DNA from: Terriglobia bacterium
Lineage (GTDB): Bacteria > Acidobacteriota > Terriglobia > Bryobacterales > Bryobacteraceae
Direction: 5' to 3'
Assembly: GCA_020073445.1 (NCBI GenBank)
Contig: JAIQFE010000019.1
Span: forward strand, 186,001 to 250,000
Length of the DNA stretch: 64,000 nucleotides
Below the pieces are notes generated by a model. The model ran no database searches and had not been told where the DNA came from. It saw nothing but the letters and a program-made list of their open reading frames with translations. A program made the position numbers and the translations under genes. This document shows positions 22,388 through 31,127 of the stretch, one piece after another (positions within the stretch are counted from its first letter, which is position 1; each line of letters opens with the position of its first letter).

Positions 22388-23180
22388 ACGCCGATTGCTG
22401 GTCCGCCCTGGTGCGATCGGCGACGTCATCCTCTCCCTTCCTACCCTCGAAGCCGCCCGAGCCTCGTACACCGAAGTCTGGGCGCCGCGCCCGATGCTCC
22501 CCTTGATCCGCTTTGCCGATCGTACACGCGCGATTGCCGATACTGGTTTGGAGCTTGTGGGAGTCGTGGAGGGCGCCCGCATTTCCGAGCTCGAGACGTT
22601 CGATTCCATTTATTCCTGGTACGGGACCCATCGTCCTGAGTTTCGAGATGCTGTGCGCCATCTTCCGTTCACGTTCTTCCCGGCGCTGCCGCCGCCCGTG
22701 GAGGGGATTCCGCACATCGCTGTTCCGCCAGCCCCGATCCAAGACTTCGCGATCATTCATCCCTTTGCGAGCAGCGTCCGCAAACGCTGGCCGCTCGAAA
22801 ACTTCCGCGAAGTGGCCGCGGAGTTAGGCATCCCAGTGAAGTGGTGTGCGGGACCGGAAGAGCACCTGCCAGACGAGATTCAGAGCGATGCGATCAAGAT
22901 CGACGATCTATACGAGCTGGCCCGCTGGATCTCTACGGCTCGCGTCTATATCGGCAACGACTCCGGCATCGCGCATCTGGCAGCCGCCGTCGGCACGCCA
23001 GTTGTTGCGATCTTCCTCGCCAGCGATCCGCGTGTCTGGGCTCCCCGCGGCCATCGCATCACTGGCGACGTTACTGTTTTGGAGTGTCCCAGCGTCGCTG
23101 AGGTTCTCGCTGCCGCTCGCTCGGCTCTGCGACAGCACGCGAGTGGCTTCCTCTATCGCGCTGACGCCCAGCTCCTGTAA
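22374..23180 (+). CDS. Glycosyltransferase family 9 (heptosyltransferase-like)
   Basis: 268 residues, shorter than typical WaaC/WaaF (~320-350). The N-terminal RPGAIGDVILSLPTLEAAR and the C-terminal NDSGIAHLAAAVGTPVVAIF are the two GT9 signatures; the middle WPLENFREVAAELG also fits. It is cytoplasmic or membrane-peripheral and would add heptose or another sugar to LPS core. The start is GTG 22374, overlapping the DsbD-alpha gene by 14 bp. Its 3' 273 bp overlap a convergent hypothetical gene. Confidence 0.88.
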   Translation: MSAAKRRLLVRPGAIGDVILSLPTLEAARASYTEVWAPRPMLPLIRFADRTRAIADTGLELVGVVEGARISELETFDSIYSWYGTHRPEFRDAVRHLPFTFFPALPPPVEGIPHIAVPPAPIQDFAIIHPFASSVRKRWPLENFREVAAELGIPVKWCAGPEEHLPDEIQSDAIKIDDLYELARWISTARVYIGNDSGIAHLAAAVGTPVVAIFLASDPRVWAPRGHRITGDVTVLECPSVAEVLAAARSALRQHASGFLYRADAQLL

Positions 23181-23780
23181 ATCCATCCCGCACACCTTCC
23201 GAAGATTCAGATGGACGGTCTTACCGAACCGGTTTGCCGCCTCTATGCTTCGCTCGGTTCCGAGATCGATTGCGGCGTTGATCACGGCCGATTCGGCCAT
23301 CAGCAGGTCGACATATGCTTTCGGCTTCTTTTTCACCGCTACCAGGACGTCCTGGTGCCACACCGGCGCATAGCGATGCGCGAGCCCGGTCATTCCCGCT
23401 TCGTTCAATCGCAGCTCGATGCGCCTCAGGATCGCCTGGATCGCGCGCCCCGTTAACTTCCACGACGACACCAGAGTCGTGCAGCATTCCGGGTAGTCGC
23501 GCAGGTCGTATGTGAACTCGGTACGCGGACGCCCGTGGCACAAGCGGCTGGCTTGATACACGATCACCGGATACGCTGCCTGCCGATCCTCGAAATTCGC
23601 CAGATCCTGGAAATATGCGGCGGCCACGCCATCCCGCATCGAGCGCTGTAATGCCAAAGAGACTCGCTGCCACACACGGAAGTACTCGGGATCGTGTTCG
23701 GTCGGCGCGTTGCGCCAATGCGGATCGGTCAGGGTCGCGGCGGCCGCGGGTCTGGACGAATGGAAGGGTTGATCAGTCAT
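22908..23780 (-). CDS. Hypothetical protein with antisense C-terminal extension
   Basis: 290 residues. Residues 1-~205 look like a normal helical cytoplasmic protein (VWQRVSLALQRSMRDGVAAAY, YPVIVYQASRLCHGRPRTEF, YPECCTTLVSSWKLTGRAIQAIL) of a family I do not know. From about residue 210 the sequence becomes Ser/Asp/Ala-rich and low quality, and from 23180 downward the gene runs antisense inside the GT9 gene. The natural stop has probably been lost, leaving a ~90-residue readthrough tail. ATG 23780 is a reasonable start. Confidence 0.6.
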   Translation of the reverse strand: MTDQPFHSSRPAAAATLTDPHWRNAPTEHDPEYFRVWQRVSLALQRSMRDGVAAAYFQDLANFEDRQAAYPVIVYQASRLCHGRPRTEFTYDLRDYPECCTTLVSSWKLTGRAIQAILRRIELRLNEAGMTGLAHRYAPVWHQDVLVAVKKKPKAYVDLLMAESAVINAAIDLGTERSIEAANRFGKTVHLNLRKVCGMDLQELGVSAIEEATRVLSQSRASGSENLSDAGTLQNSNVASDAMAAGSPDTRIAGEEDRNNWRADGGCQMRDAGVVADIDASRRDPAGQLV

Positions 23781-23859
23781 CGCGGACTGATTGTATAGCG
23801 GAAGCGCAAGCGTTCGAGCGCTGCCCGACGAGGTATCTTACTGTTAAGAAGAGTAGGTT

Positions 23860-23873
23860 CGGCGTTCACGCCG
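23860..23873. repeat. Short intergenic palindrome CGGCG-TTCA-CGCCG
   Basis: A 5-bp GC stem with a 4-nt loop in the 118-bp gap between two reverse-strand genes. It looks like the core of a small dispersed palindromic element (context GTAGGTT...GCACGTGACTAG), but no second copy is in the window. Confidence 0.35.
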
Positions 23874-23898
23874 CACGTGACTAGCGGATGTAAAAAAC

Positions 23899-24783
23899 TT
23901 AGCGTTCGAGACTAGTACGATCCCACTGCGCCAGCTTTGCGCCCGCCTCGTACGTGCTCTGGCAGAAATCGAGGATCGACTCATCGGGGGACGCCGCATT
24001 ACGCGCGTCCTCGTACTTGAAGATAAACTCGCCAAGCTGGGTGTTCCATCCCGCCGTGGCAGGATGAACCGGTTCCTTCTCCAATCCCGGCGGAACCGGC
24101 GCGCTGTACGCATAAAACGCCGCGTGCGGGAAACGGCGGTCGCCCGGCCAGAATCCGCAGCTGGTGACTTCGTGCGAATACGCCTCGCGCGTGACCGGAT
24201 CCACCCCCTCGCGTTCGGGGGCACGTCGGCCCGAAAAGCGCGTGACCGCCAGATCGAAAGATCCCCAGAAGAAATGCACGGGACTACACTTTCCCAGAAA
24301 CCGCGATCGGAACTGTTTGAAGACCCGATCGGAGTTCACGAGAATGCGGCGGAATCGCTCGACGTACTCGGTGTCGTAGGAGGCGTGGTGCTGATCCTGG
24401 TCGAACGGCGTCACATCGTCGAATTCCACCGGGACCTTGTAAATCTTCACCTCGATGCCGAGCGACTTCAGGGACGCCATATACTCCGCGTAGAAATCGG
24501 CGACGGATCTCGGAAAGAGCCGCATGCTGTGCTGGACGCCCCCGCTGCTGAGGAACAGCAGCTGATGAGCCACCAGGTCAAATTCCATCGAAAACGAGCC
24601 GTTCGTGCAAGGAATCGCCGACGTGCTGAGCCCGCGCGGCGTCACGTACAGAGGCACGTTCCACCAGTGGTTATCGAGCGGCGTCAGCGCCATCCGCGTC
24701 TTGCCGACGATCTGCGTCCACATGTGCAGCGTGTCGCAGGTCTTTTCCCAGTCGGCGAACGGAAGCGCTGGCCAAACAGCCAT
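23899..24783 (-). CDS. DUF5996 family protein
   Basis: 294 residues from ATG 24783. The DUF5996 pattern is clear: WPALPFADWEKTCDTLHMWTQIVGKTRM, NHWWNVPLYVTPRGLSTSAIP, FDLVAHQLLF, PFDQDQHHASYD, HFFWGSFDLAVTRFSGRRAPER, GFWPGD. The function of the family is unknown; conserved Trp, His and Asp residues suggest an enzyme. No signal peptide. The start overlaps the upstream esterase stop as TAATG, so the two are one translational unit. Confidence 0.88.
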   Translation of the reverse strand: MAVWPALPFADWEKTCDTLHMWTQIVGKTRMALTPLDNHWWNVPLYVTPRGLSTSAIPCTNGSFSMEFDLVAHQLLFLSSGGVQHSMRLFPRSVADFYAEYMASLKSLGIEVKIYKVPVEFDDVTPFDQDQHHASYDTEYVERFRRILVNSDRVFKQFRSRFLGKCSPVHFFWGSFDLAVTRFSGRRAPEREGVDPVTREAYSHEVTSCGFWPGDRRFPHAAFYAYSAPVPPGLEKEPVHPATAGWNTQLGEFIFKYEDARNAASPDESILDFCQSTYEAGAKLAQWDRTSLER

Positions 24784-25817
24784 TAACGGGCCTTCTTCTT
24801 GGCTTCCTTCTGCGTTTCGACGTGACCATCGATCCATTTCAGGATCAAATCGGCGAGCTGATCGCTATTCCGGTCCTGCATCAGCATGTGGCTGTTGCCC
24901 TTGATCCCCATCTTGGGAAGATACATCATCTCCGCGTCGCCGCCCTTGTCCTTCACCTTCTGGACGAACTTATCGCAGCTTTCGAGCGAGCTGGCCCAGT
25001 TCGCAGGTCCGCCCTGTACGTCGTTCAGGTGATCGCCGAACATCACCATCGTCGGGATTTTCGCGATGATCGCAATCTCTTCCGGTTTGAGATCGGGACA
25101 GCCCATCTCGATTGAGATGAGACCTTTGACGCCGCTGGGATCGACCAGCGCTGCCTGCTCCGGAAAGAAGCCCGACTCGGAATGTCCCATGAGCACGGCT
25201 CCTTTCAGCTTCACCGCCAAGGCCGCCATGTTCTTCAACGTAGGATTCGGATTAGGAAGCGTCGAGTTCAGGTCCGGGATCATCTGCTTGTAGAGCTCAT
25301 CCACTGCTTCGATGGGGAACTGTCCGTCCTTAAAGGGTTCGCCGAACTCGGGCCCGAAGCGGAAGACGGTCCAGGCCGTCTGATGGCTCGCCGTCAGGAT
25401 GTTGGGCAACTGGCTGGGGGGCAGCGTTCCTGCTTTCACAGCATTGAGCGTGCTGGGATCGAAGCCCGAGCGCGCCCGCGAGGATTGATCGGCCAGGTAC
25501 ACAGAGCGGTCTTTGCGCAGGAAGTACTCGCTCCAGCCCATGCGGCCGTCGGGAGTGGTCTCCCAGGTTTTGCTGCTCAAACAGCATCCGTGCACCATCA
25601 CCACGGGAACATGCTGGGCGCCGTTCATCGGGATCTGATACTGCACGTACATCTGGTTGACGGTGATGTCGCCCGCGCCAAAACCGCCGCGGCCTCCCGC
25701 AGGAGGCAGGGCCTTGGTCTCGCCACCCACGAAGAAGCTGCCCTGGGTCGCGATGGTCAGAGGCTTCTGGGCAAATGCAATCGACGTCAACGTCAGTGTC
25801 CATACAAAGAGTTTCAT
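24783..25817 (-). CDS. Secreted alpha/beta hydrolase (esterase-like)
   Basis: 344 residues from ATG 25817, with a signal peptide (LFVWTLTLTSIAFAQ). Oxyanion-side motif VVMVHGCCLSSKTW; nucleophile elbow MGHSESGFFP. A candidate Asp is in MFGDHLND, and the terminal His in GNSHMLMQDRNSD. It resembles bacterial secreted esterases of the 'SrsEst/hydrolase 4' kind; substrate unknown. The C-terminus is Lys-rich. The longer frame upstream would run through the palindromic repeat and is not used. Next gene: DUF5996, with TAATG coupling. Confidence 0.82.
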   Translation of the reverse strand: MKLFVWTLTLTSIAFAQKPLTIATQGSFFVGGETKALPPAGGRGGFGAGDITVNQMYVQYQIPMNGAQHVPVVMVHGCCLSSKTWETTPDGRMGWSEYFLRKDRSVYLADQSSRARSGFDPSTLNAVKAGTLPPSQLPNILTASHQTAWTVFRFGPEFGEPFKDGQFPIEAVDELYKQMIPDLNSTLPNPNPTLKNMAALAVKLKGAVLMGHSESGFFPEQAALVDPSGVKGLISIEMGCPDLKPEEIAIIAKIPTMVMFGDHLNDVQGGPANWASSLESCDKFVQKVKDKGGDAEMMYLPKMGIKGNSHMLMQDRNSDQLADLILKWIDGHVETQKEAKKKAR

Positions 25818-25873
25818 TTGGCCGTCTCCTTCAGCAACCCAGTACCTAGCACACAGCCATTGTAGTGCCGTTG

Positions 25874-25974
25874 TAGAAAGAAGAAGGGGACAGACTACTC
25901 TGTCCCCTCCCGTAAACTTCGGACTTCGCGAACCAGCGTGGGAGTGGACAGAGCTGTCTGTCCCCCTTCTTCTA
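25874..25974. repeat. Intergenic palindromic repeat, family B copy 1
   Basis: About 101 bp with outer arms TAGAAAGAAGAAGGGGACAG and CTGTCCCCCTTCTTCTA. Inside are two smaller hairpins, GGGGACAG-ACTACT-CTGTCCCC at the left and GGACAGAGCTGTCTGTCCCC at the right. It ends directly at the apaG stop codon. The reverse complement of 50275-50368 matches it along almost its full length. Confidence 0.9.
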
Positions 25975-26388
25975 CTAGTGAATGGTCTGTTTAGCCCGCA
26001 GCCCGAACGGCGCGATCTCGATATCGAACTGATCGCCATTTGTCCGGACCATCTGATACGTGCCGCGCATCACGCCCGTGGGCGTTGGCAGCGGGCACCA
26101 GGAGGAATATTTGTACGACGCGCCGGGCGCCAGAACTGGCTGTTCGCCCACCACACCCGGACCCTTCACTTCCTCGACGTGCTCCAGGGCATCCGTGATA
26201 ATCCAGTGGCGGCTGATGAGCTGCACGGTCTCAGAACTCTGATTGGTGATTCGGACGGTGTACTGAAACACCCATTCACGTTGCAGAGGGTGCGAGTTCT
26301 CGGGCGCATACCGGCACAACACCTCGACACGGATGCCGTTGGTTACGGCTTCCGACATCGGAGCGATCTCGCCGCTTAAGTTCTGCAT
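25975..26388 (-). CDS. apaG: ApaG protein (Co2+/Mg2+ efflux-associated)
   Basis: 137 residues, or 127 from the second ATG (MSEAVTNGIRVEV), which is closer to the usual family start. The ApaG beta-sandwich is clear: YAPENSHPLQREWVFQYTVRITNQSSETVQLISRHWIITDALEHVEEVKGPGVVGEQPVLAPGASYKYSS and MRGTYQMV. The fold is fibronectin-III-like and the role is not settled. Despite the traditional name it is a cytoplasmic protein, often near apaH and ksgA; neither is here. Confidence 0.96.
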   Translation of the reverse strand: MQNLSGEIAPMSEAVTNGIRVEVLCRYAPENSHPLQREWVFQYTVRITNQSSETVQLISRHWIITDALEHVEEVKGPGVVGEQPVLAPGASYKYSSWCPLPTPTGVMRGTYQMVRTNGDQFDIEIAPFGLRAKQTIH

Positions 26389-26439
26389 GATGAAACTTTA
26401 AGAATAGCAGGCCGAACTTCGGAGGATAATGAATCCGTC

Positions 26440-28749
26440 ATGCGACTGCTTTGGATCCTCTCGCTTTTGCTCACGGCGCTCGCGGCCGTCGCGCAGGTGG
26501 AAACAGGCGAAGTACACGGCCGCGTGGTCAGCTCGCGTGACAATGAACCGCTGAGCTTAGTCCAGGTTCAGATCCAGGACTCGGCATCGTCAGCGAATAC
26601 GCCGCTTCGCGCGATCACGGGTAACGACGGGACGTTCAGCATCACCGGAGTTCCGCCCGGAAGCTACGTGCTGCAGACGACCACGGTCGATTATTACCTG
26701 GTCCGGCAGGAATTTACGCTGGCCGCCGGAGAATCCAAGAATTTCGATATCGTCTTGAGCGCTTCTAACGACCAGCGCAAGGACACTATAGTCGTATCGG
26801 GAGGCGCATTTGGTGTCGCTCCCGTAGCGGCCGCTTCATCCATTACGCTGCAGGGCGAGGAACGCAAGAACCTGGCCAGCGTGCTTGCCGACGACCCGTT
26901 GCGGGCTGTGCAGAGCCTGCCCGGCGTCACATCCAACAACGACTTCGATTCGGAGTTCTCCCTGCGCGGCGCGTCGTTCGATCGCATCGGCCTGTATCTC
27001 GACGGCGTGCTTCTGCATTCGCCCTTCCACACTACCGATGGCCAGTCCGGCGACGGTTCGCTGACTATCTTCAACGGCGATATGACCGACGACATGACCT
27101 TGTACGAGGGCGCGTGGCCAGTCCGCTATTCCGATCGCACGGCCGGGATTCTGGCCGTCGACACGCGAGAGGGGAATCGCCAGGGATTCCAAGGGCGCTT
27201 TGAGGCCAGCGCTTCGAACGCCGGTGCGCTGTTCGAGGGACCCTTGGGCAAGAAGCAGCGGGGATCTTGGATCGTATCGTTCCGCAAGAGTTATCTGGAC
27301 TACATCCTCAACCGGATCGATTTCGGCGACCAGCCGCCCCTGACTTTCGGTTTCACCGACGGCGAAGCCCGGCTGACTTACGACCTGACATCCAAGCACA
27401 CCATCAGCCTGAGCGATGTGGAAGGCGCCTCCGGTGTCGATCGGACGCCCTTCCAGAGCGAGCTGGGCTTGAACACGGTGATGACTAGCGGATTCCGCTT
27501 CAGCCTGCTCAACCTGGGTTCGCGTTACGCACCCAACGAACGCGTGCTGATCACCAACCATCTGGCGTGGTCGCGCGAACGGGGCGACGTGGAGAATCGC
27601 GACAAGGCGCTGCTCAACAATCAAGCCTACGGCGAGTGGACCTGGCATGGCGACGTCAGCGTATCGTGGCTATCGGACAAGCCGGGCAAGAACACGCTGG
27701 ACTTCGGCGGCTTGTTCCGGCGGCTGCGGCAGGACGGATCGACGCTCCAGTTCGTATTCACGCCGGTGCAAGTGCCGTCGCAGGACGTGTTCCGCGGAAC
27801 AGGAACCCGGGCCGGCGGATACGTGCAGCAGTCGTATGGGTTCGCCTCCGATCGCGTGCATCTCACAGCGGGCGTGCGTCAGGACGAATTCAGCCAGAGT
27901 CCCGTGCAGGTCACATCGCCGTACGCCAGCGCGTCGTTTGCGCCCTTGAAGAAGATGCACCTGCAATTGGACTGGGGCCAGTACGCGCAGTTTCCTGAAC
28001 TGAACCAGATCTTTTCTACGTTCACCCACTCGCCGCTCTTACCAGAGCGCTCGAAGCATTACGAAGCGGTGGTCGAGCAGACTCTAGATGAGCGCACCCG
28101 GGTGCGCGTCGAGTTTTACGACCGGCAGGATCGGGATCTGCTGGCTCGCCCGTTGCTGGATCCTCGTCTGCTGTTGAACGGGAGTATCTTCAACGCGGTG
28201 CCGAACGCGCCGCTGCGCAATTCCGAACGTGGTTATTCCCGCGGCGCGCAGATCTTTCTCCAGCGGCGCACGGCCAACGGATTCACCGGATGGATTTCCT
28301 ACGCTTACGGGCACGCGGAGATCCGTGACGGCGATCTGGGCGTCGGGTTCCCGTCGGATTACGATCAGCGCCATACCTTCAATGCTTATGTCAGCCGCCG
28401 CCTGCGTCCCACCGTCAATGTCAGCGCGCGCTTCACTTATGGCAGCGGCATGCCTCTGCCGGGTTTCTATCGCGATGTTCAAGCCAACGGGACCGCGTAC
28501 TTTCTTGCCGCGGACCGCAACGGTTTGCGCGCTCCCAACTATCAGCGCACGGATCTGCGGCTGAACAAGGCGTACGTGCACAAGAAGTCCAAGGCGACGC
28601 TGTTTGCCGAGGTGGTCAATCTGACCAATCACCACAATCGCGACTTCGATTCGCCGGGTCCTTACGATAGTGTGACGACCCAGACCTACCCCAACTTTTT
28701 CAGCATGTTTCCGATTCTGCCTTCGGCCGGTGTGCTATTCGAATTCTGA
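26440..28749 (+). CDS. TonB-dependent receptor with carboxypeptidase-regulatory N-terminal domain
   Basis: 769 residues with a signal peptide (LLWILSLLLTALAAVAQ). A CarboxypepD_reg-like Ig domain (about 24-110: EVHGRVVSSRDNEPLSLVQVQIQD...GTFSITGVPPGSYVLQTT) precedes the plug (about 125-235: LADDPLRAVQSLPGVTSNNDFDSEFSLRGASFDRIGLYLDGVLL). The 22-strand barrel ends in a C-terminal Phe (GVLFEF), as expected for BAM recognition. Substrate unknown; this group often imports oligosaccharides or iron complexes. No TonB or SusD-like partner is adjacent. It is convergent with a cytochrome c gene. Confidence 0.9.
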   Translation: MRLLWILSLLLTALAAVAQVETGEVHGRVVSSRDNEPLSLVQVQIQDSASSANTPLRAITGNDGTFSITGVPPGSYVLQTTTVDYYLVRQEFTLAAGESKNFDIVLSASNDQRKDTIVVSGGAFGVAPVAAASSITLQGEERKNLASVLADDPLRAVQSLPGVTSNNDFDSEFSLRGASFDRIGLYLDGVLLHSPFHTTDGQSGDGSLTIFNGDMTDDMTLYEGAWPVRYSDRTAGILAVDTREGNRQGFQGRFEASASNAGALFEGPLGKKQRGSWIVSFRKSYLDYILNRIDFGDQPPLTFGFTDGEARLTYDLTSKHTISLSDVEGASGVDRTPFQSELGLNTVMTSGFRFSLLNLGSRYAPNERVLITNHLAWSRERGDVENRDKALLNNQAYGEWTWHGDVSVSWLSDKPGKNTLDFGGLFRRLRQDGSTLQFVFTPVQVPSQDVFRGTGTRAGGYVQQSYGFASDRVHLTAGVRQDEFSQSPVQVTSPYASASFAPLKKMHLQLDWGQYAQFPELNQIFSTFTHSPLLPERSKHYEAVVEQTLDERTRVRVEFYDRQDRDLLARPLLDPRLLLNGSIFNAVPNAPLRNSERGYSRGAQIFLQRRTANGFTGWISYAYGHAEIRDGDLGVGFPSDYDQRHTFNAYVSRRLRPTVNVSARFTYGSGMPLPGFYRDVQANGTAYFLAADRNGLRAPNYQRTDLRLNKAYVHKKSKATLFAEVVNLTNHHNRDFDSPGPYDSVTTQTYPNFFSMFPILPSAGVLFEF

Positions 28750-28757
28750 ACCTGCGC

Positions 28758-29084
28758 TCAGTCTTTCAGCAAAGGAATGTTCTTGGCCGGCTCCGGCGCG
28801 GGAAACGATTGGATGTAGGCGAACAGATCCGCTACTTCCTGATCCGTGAGCACGGCCGCGCGATAGGGCGGCATGTTGCTCGGCGGTGGATTACGAAGGA
28901 CGTTGCGGAATCCCTGCAAGGTCAGCTTGGTTTGCGCGAGCCGCGCGCCTGCCAGCCCGCCTTGTCCACGCCATCCATGGCACTCGTAGCAGGCCTTGGC
29001 TTCGAAGAGCTTCTTACCGTTGGCCGTATTCTGGGCCCACATCGCGGGAAGAGTTAGTAACACGATCCACATTGTGCGCATCAT
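28758..29084 (-). CDS. Small c-type cytochrome, partner of the TPP enzyme
   Basis: 108 residues with a signal peptide (MWIVLLTLPAMWAQ). One haem site CYECH at residues 32-36 and a likely axial Met71 in NMPPY give a class I monohaem cytochrome c of the periplasm. It starts 3 bp after the stop of the Tat-exported TPP enzyme and is translated with it. The obvious inference is that it takes electrons from that enzyme. Confidence 0.9.
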   Translation of the reverse strand: MMRTMWIVLLTLPAMWAQNTANGKKLFEAKACYECHGWRGQGGLAGARLAQTKLTLQGFRNVLRNPPPSNMPPYRAAVLTDQEVADLFAYIQSFPAPEPAKNIPLLKD

Positions 29085-29087
29085 CGG

Positions 29088-30989
29088 CTACCTCGGCTGC
29101 GTGACCACGTCGAGCAACACCGGCTCGCCTTTCTTCACGCGCTCAATCGCGCGTTTGATCGCGGGCCCCAAGTCTACGGGGTTCTCGATCGGTCCTTCCG
29201 AATATAGTCCGAACCCTTTGGCCACCGAGGCGTAGTCGATATTTGGTCCCTTGAGAGCCGTGCCGATGTCGCTCTTCTCCGGGCTGCGATCGTACTTCGC
29301 GCCGAGCAGGGCGATATACATCCGCTCTTCGTGATAAGCCCGGTTGTTATGCATGATGTTGAGCAGAGGAATCTGGTGATGCGCGGCGGTCCACAGCACG
29401 CCCGGCGCGTAACACAGATCGCCGTCGGGCTGGATGTTGATCGTCAGGCGCCCGTGTTTCTTGTTGGCCAGCGCCGCGCCCACGGCTGCCGGCAGCCCGT
29501 AGCCCATGCCCGAGCCCCCGTGCGTGCCGATGAACTGGTAGTATTTCGAAAAATTCCACAGCCTGGTCGGCCAGGAGCTCATCATTCGGTCCCAGGAAAC
29601 CAGGGACCAGTCCTCATTCTTGACCTGCGCCCAAATCTCGGCGGCGAGCCGCGCCGTGCTGATGGGGCTCGCATCCCAGGCCACGGCCGCGAGCTCGCGA
29701 TGCTGCCTCAGCGCCTGCGCGTTGGCCTCCGTCACTTTCTTGCCGCGCTCCTGGATGGCTCGCTTTCGGTCGGCCGTGAGGGCGCGCTTCACCTCTTCGA
29801 TGAGAGCGGGCAGCGTGGCTTCGGCATCGCCCGTGATCGCCAGGTCCGCTTCCACATAGCGCCCGAAATCCTGGTAGTTAGACTTGTGATTGAGCTCGAC
29901 GGCCGAAACTGTGATGATCTTGGCTCCCGGCTTCATTACCGATTGCGACTCCATGCCGAACCGGTTCACGGGAGTCATCTTGTGCGTGAAATTCCAAAGG
30001 TCCTGGGCTTCCAGACCGAGCAGCGCGTCGGCATCGCTGACATTAGGATTCAGCGGCAACACGCCAGGATTTCCGTATAAAGGGTGCGACGTGGGGAAGT
30101 TCATGCGCAGGCGCTGATCGTGCACGCGCGCCTGCAACAGCTCTGCCAGTTCGACCAGTAATTCGATGCCGTGCTGCGATCGCGCCACGCGTCCGGCCAC
30201 GATCACCGGATTCTCTGCCGCCACCAGCATCCGCGCGGCTTCCTTCACGGCGCCCGTGTCCCCTTGGGGCGGGGCGGTCATGACTAATTTCGGAATGCGG
30301 AGATTCTTTTCCTCCGGCGGCTCTTCCTGCAACTTGCCATCGGCCACGAGCAACACCGGCTCATACGGCGGCGTCATGGACACCTTATAAGCCCGCACGG
30401 CCGACTCGGCAAAGTGTGTGAGCGATACCGGGTTGTCATCCCACTTGATGTAATCCCGCACCATCGCCGCCACATCCTGCACGCTGTGCACCCACTCCGC
30501 GTTGCCGCGGCGATAGTTCGCGTCCAAAATGTTGCCCGCGATGATGAACATGGGGACGCGATCGCAATAAGCGTTGTAGATCGCCATCGAGGCATGCTGG
30601 AGACCCACGGTGCCATGCACCATGATCATCATGGGTTTGCCTTCGATCTTGGCGTAGCCGTGAGCCATCGCGGCCGACGATTCTTCGTGCAAGCAAGTCA
30701 AAAGTTCAGGGTTCTTGTTGCCGCCATGGTTCAGGATCGATTCATGGAGGCCGCGAAAGCTCGAGCCGGGATTGGCCGCGCAGTATTCGATTCCCAGCGA
30801 TTGAATCACGTCGAGCATGAAATCCGATCCAGGCTTGACGGGTCCGGTGACTTCCACCGAACCGGCCTGCTGGGCTACGCCTTGCGGAGCAAATGCCAGT
30901 CCCGCGGCGGCCCCGGCTCCAGCACGCTTCAGAAAACGTCGCCGATCTACTTTGGATTTCGCCAAACGAGCCACCTCATAGTCAGCCAT
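29088..30989 (-). CDS. Tat-exported thiamine-pyrophosphate enzyme (acetolactate synthase/pyruvate oxidase superfamily)
   Basis: 633 residues. A twin-arginine signal (DRRRFLK, residues 15-21) and an Ala-rich h-region suggest export of a folded, cofactor-loaded enzyme. Three TPP-family domains follow. The activating glutamate is E102 in CLHEESSAAMAHGYAKIEG; the cofactor motif is G523-D524-L525 with N548-N549, so GDL instead of the common GDG. The central domain (VIVAGRVARSQHGIELL) would bind FAD or ADP. The cytochrome c gene 3 bp downstream suggests oxidative decarboxylation of a 2-oxoacid with electrons going to haem. Substrate unknown. Confidence 0.86.
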   Translation of the reverse strand: MADYEVARLAKSKVDRRRFLKRAGAGAAAGLAFAPQGVAQQAGSVEVTGPVKPGSDFMLDVIQSLGIEYCAANPGSSFRGLHESILNHGGNKNPELLTCLHEESSAAMAHGYAKIEGKPMMIMVHGTVGLQHASMAIYNAYCDRVPMFIIAGNILDANYRRGNAEWVHSVQDVAAMVRDYIKWDDNPVSLTHFAESAVRAYKVSMTPPYEPVLLVADGKLQEEPPEEKNLRIPKLVMTAPPQGDTGAVKEAARMLVAAENPVIVAGRVARSQHGIELLVELAELLQARVHDQRLRMNFPTSHPLYGNPGVLPLNPNVSDADALLGLEAQDLWNFTHKMTPVNRFGMESQSVMKPGAKIITVSAVELNHKSNYQDFGRYVEADLAITGDAEATLPALIEEVKRALTADRKRAIQERGKKVTEANAQALRQHRELAAVAWDASPISTARLAAEIWAQVKNEDWSLVSWDRMMSSWPTRLWNFSKYYQFIGTHGGSGMGYGLPAAVGAALANKKHGRLTINIQPDGDLCYAPGVLWTAAHHQIPLLNIMHNNRAYHEERMYIALLGAKYDRSPEKSDIGTALKGPNIDYASVAKGFGLYSEGPIENPVDLGPAIKRAIERVKKGEPVLLDVVTQPR

Positions 30990-31042
30990 CGTACTAGCCG
31001 AGCACTACCAATGCAATCGCCGCGCCATGTTAATCTCTTACT

Positions 31043-31111
31043 AGCCCGCGAAGGGTGCGGCGGCTCCCTTCATGCAAACACGTAACGCCGCCGCGCTCCG
31101 TTTTGCGGGCT
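31043..31111 (+). promoter_or_regulatory. Nested hairpin in the leader of the Fur-family gene
   Basis: Outer arms AGCCCGC (31043-31049) / GCGGGCT (31105-31111) and inner arms GCGGCGGC (31057-31064) / GCCGCCGC (31087-31094) can form one two-step stem with a 22-nt loop. It ends 16 nt before the fur start codon. It could be a terminator-like or translation-controlling structure, or a dispersed palindromic repeat. No U-tract follows. Confidence 0.45.
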
Positions 31112-31127
31112 GTTAGGCAGAAGACCC

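Noticed and set aside
25818-26039. N-terminal extension of the esterase gene
   Set aside because: The extension would run through the family B repeat and lacks a signal peptide. The ATG at 25817 gives a proper Sec signal.
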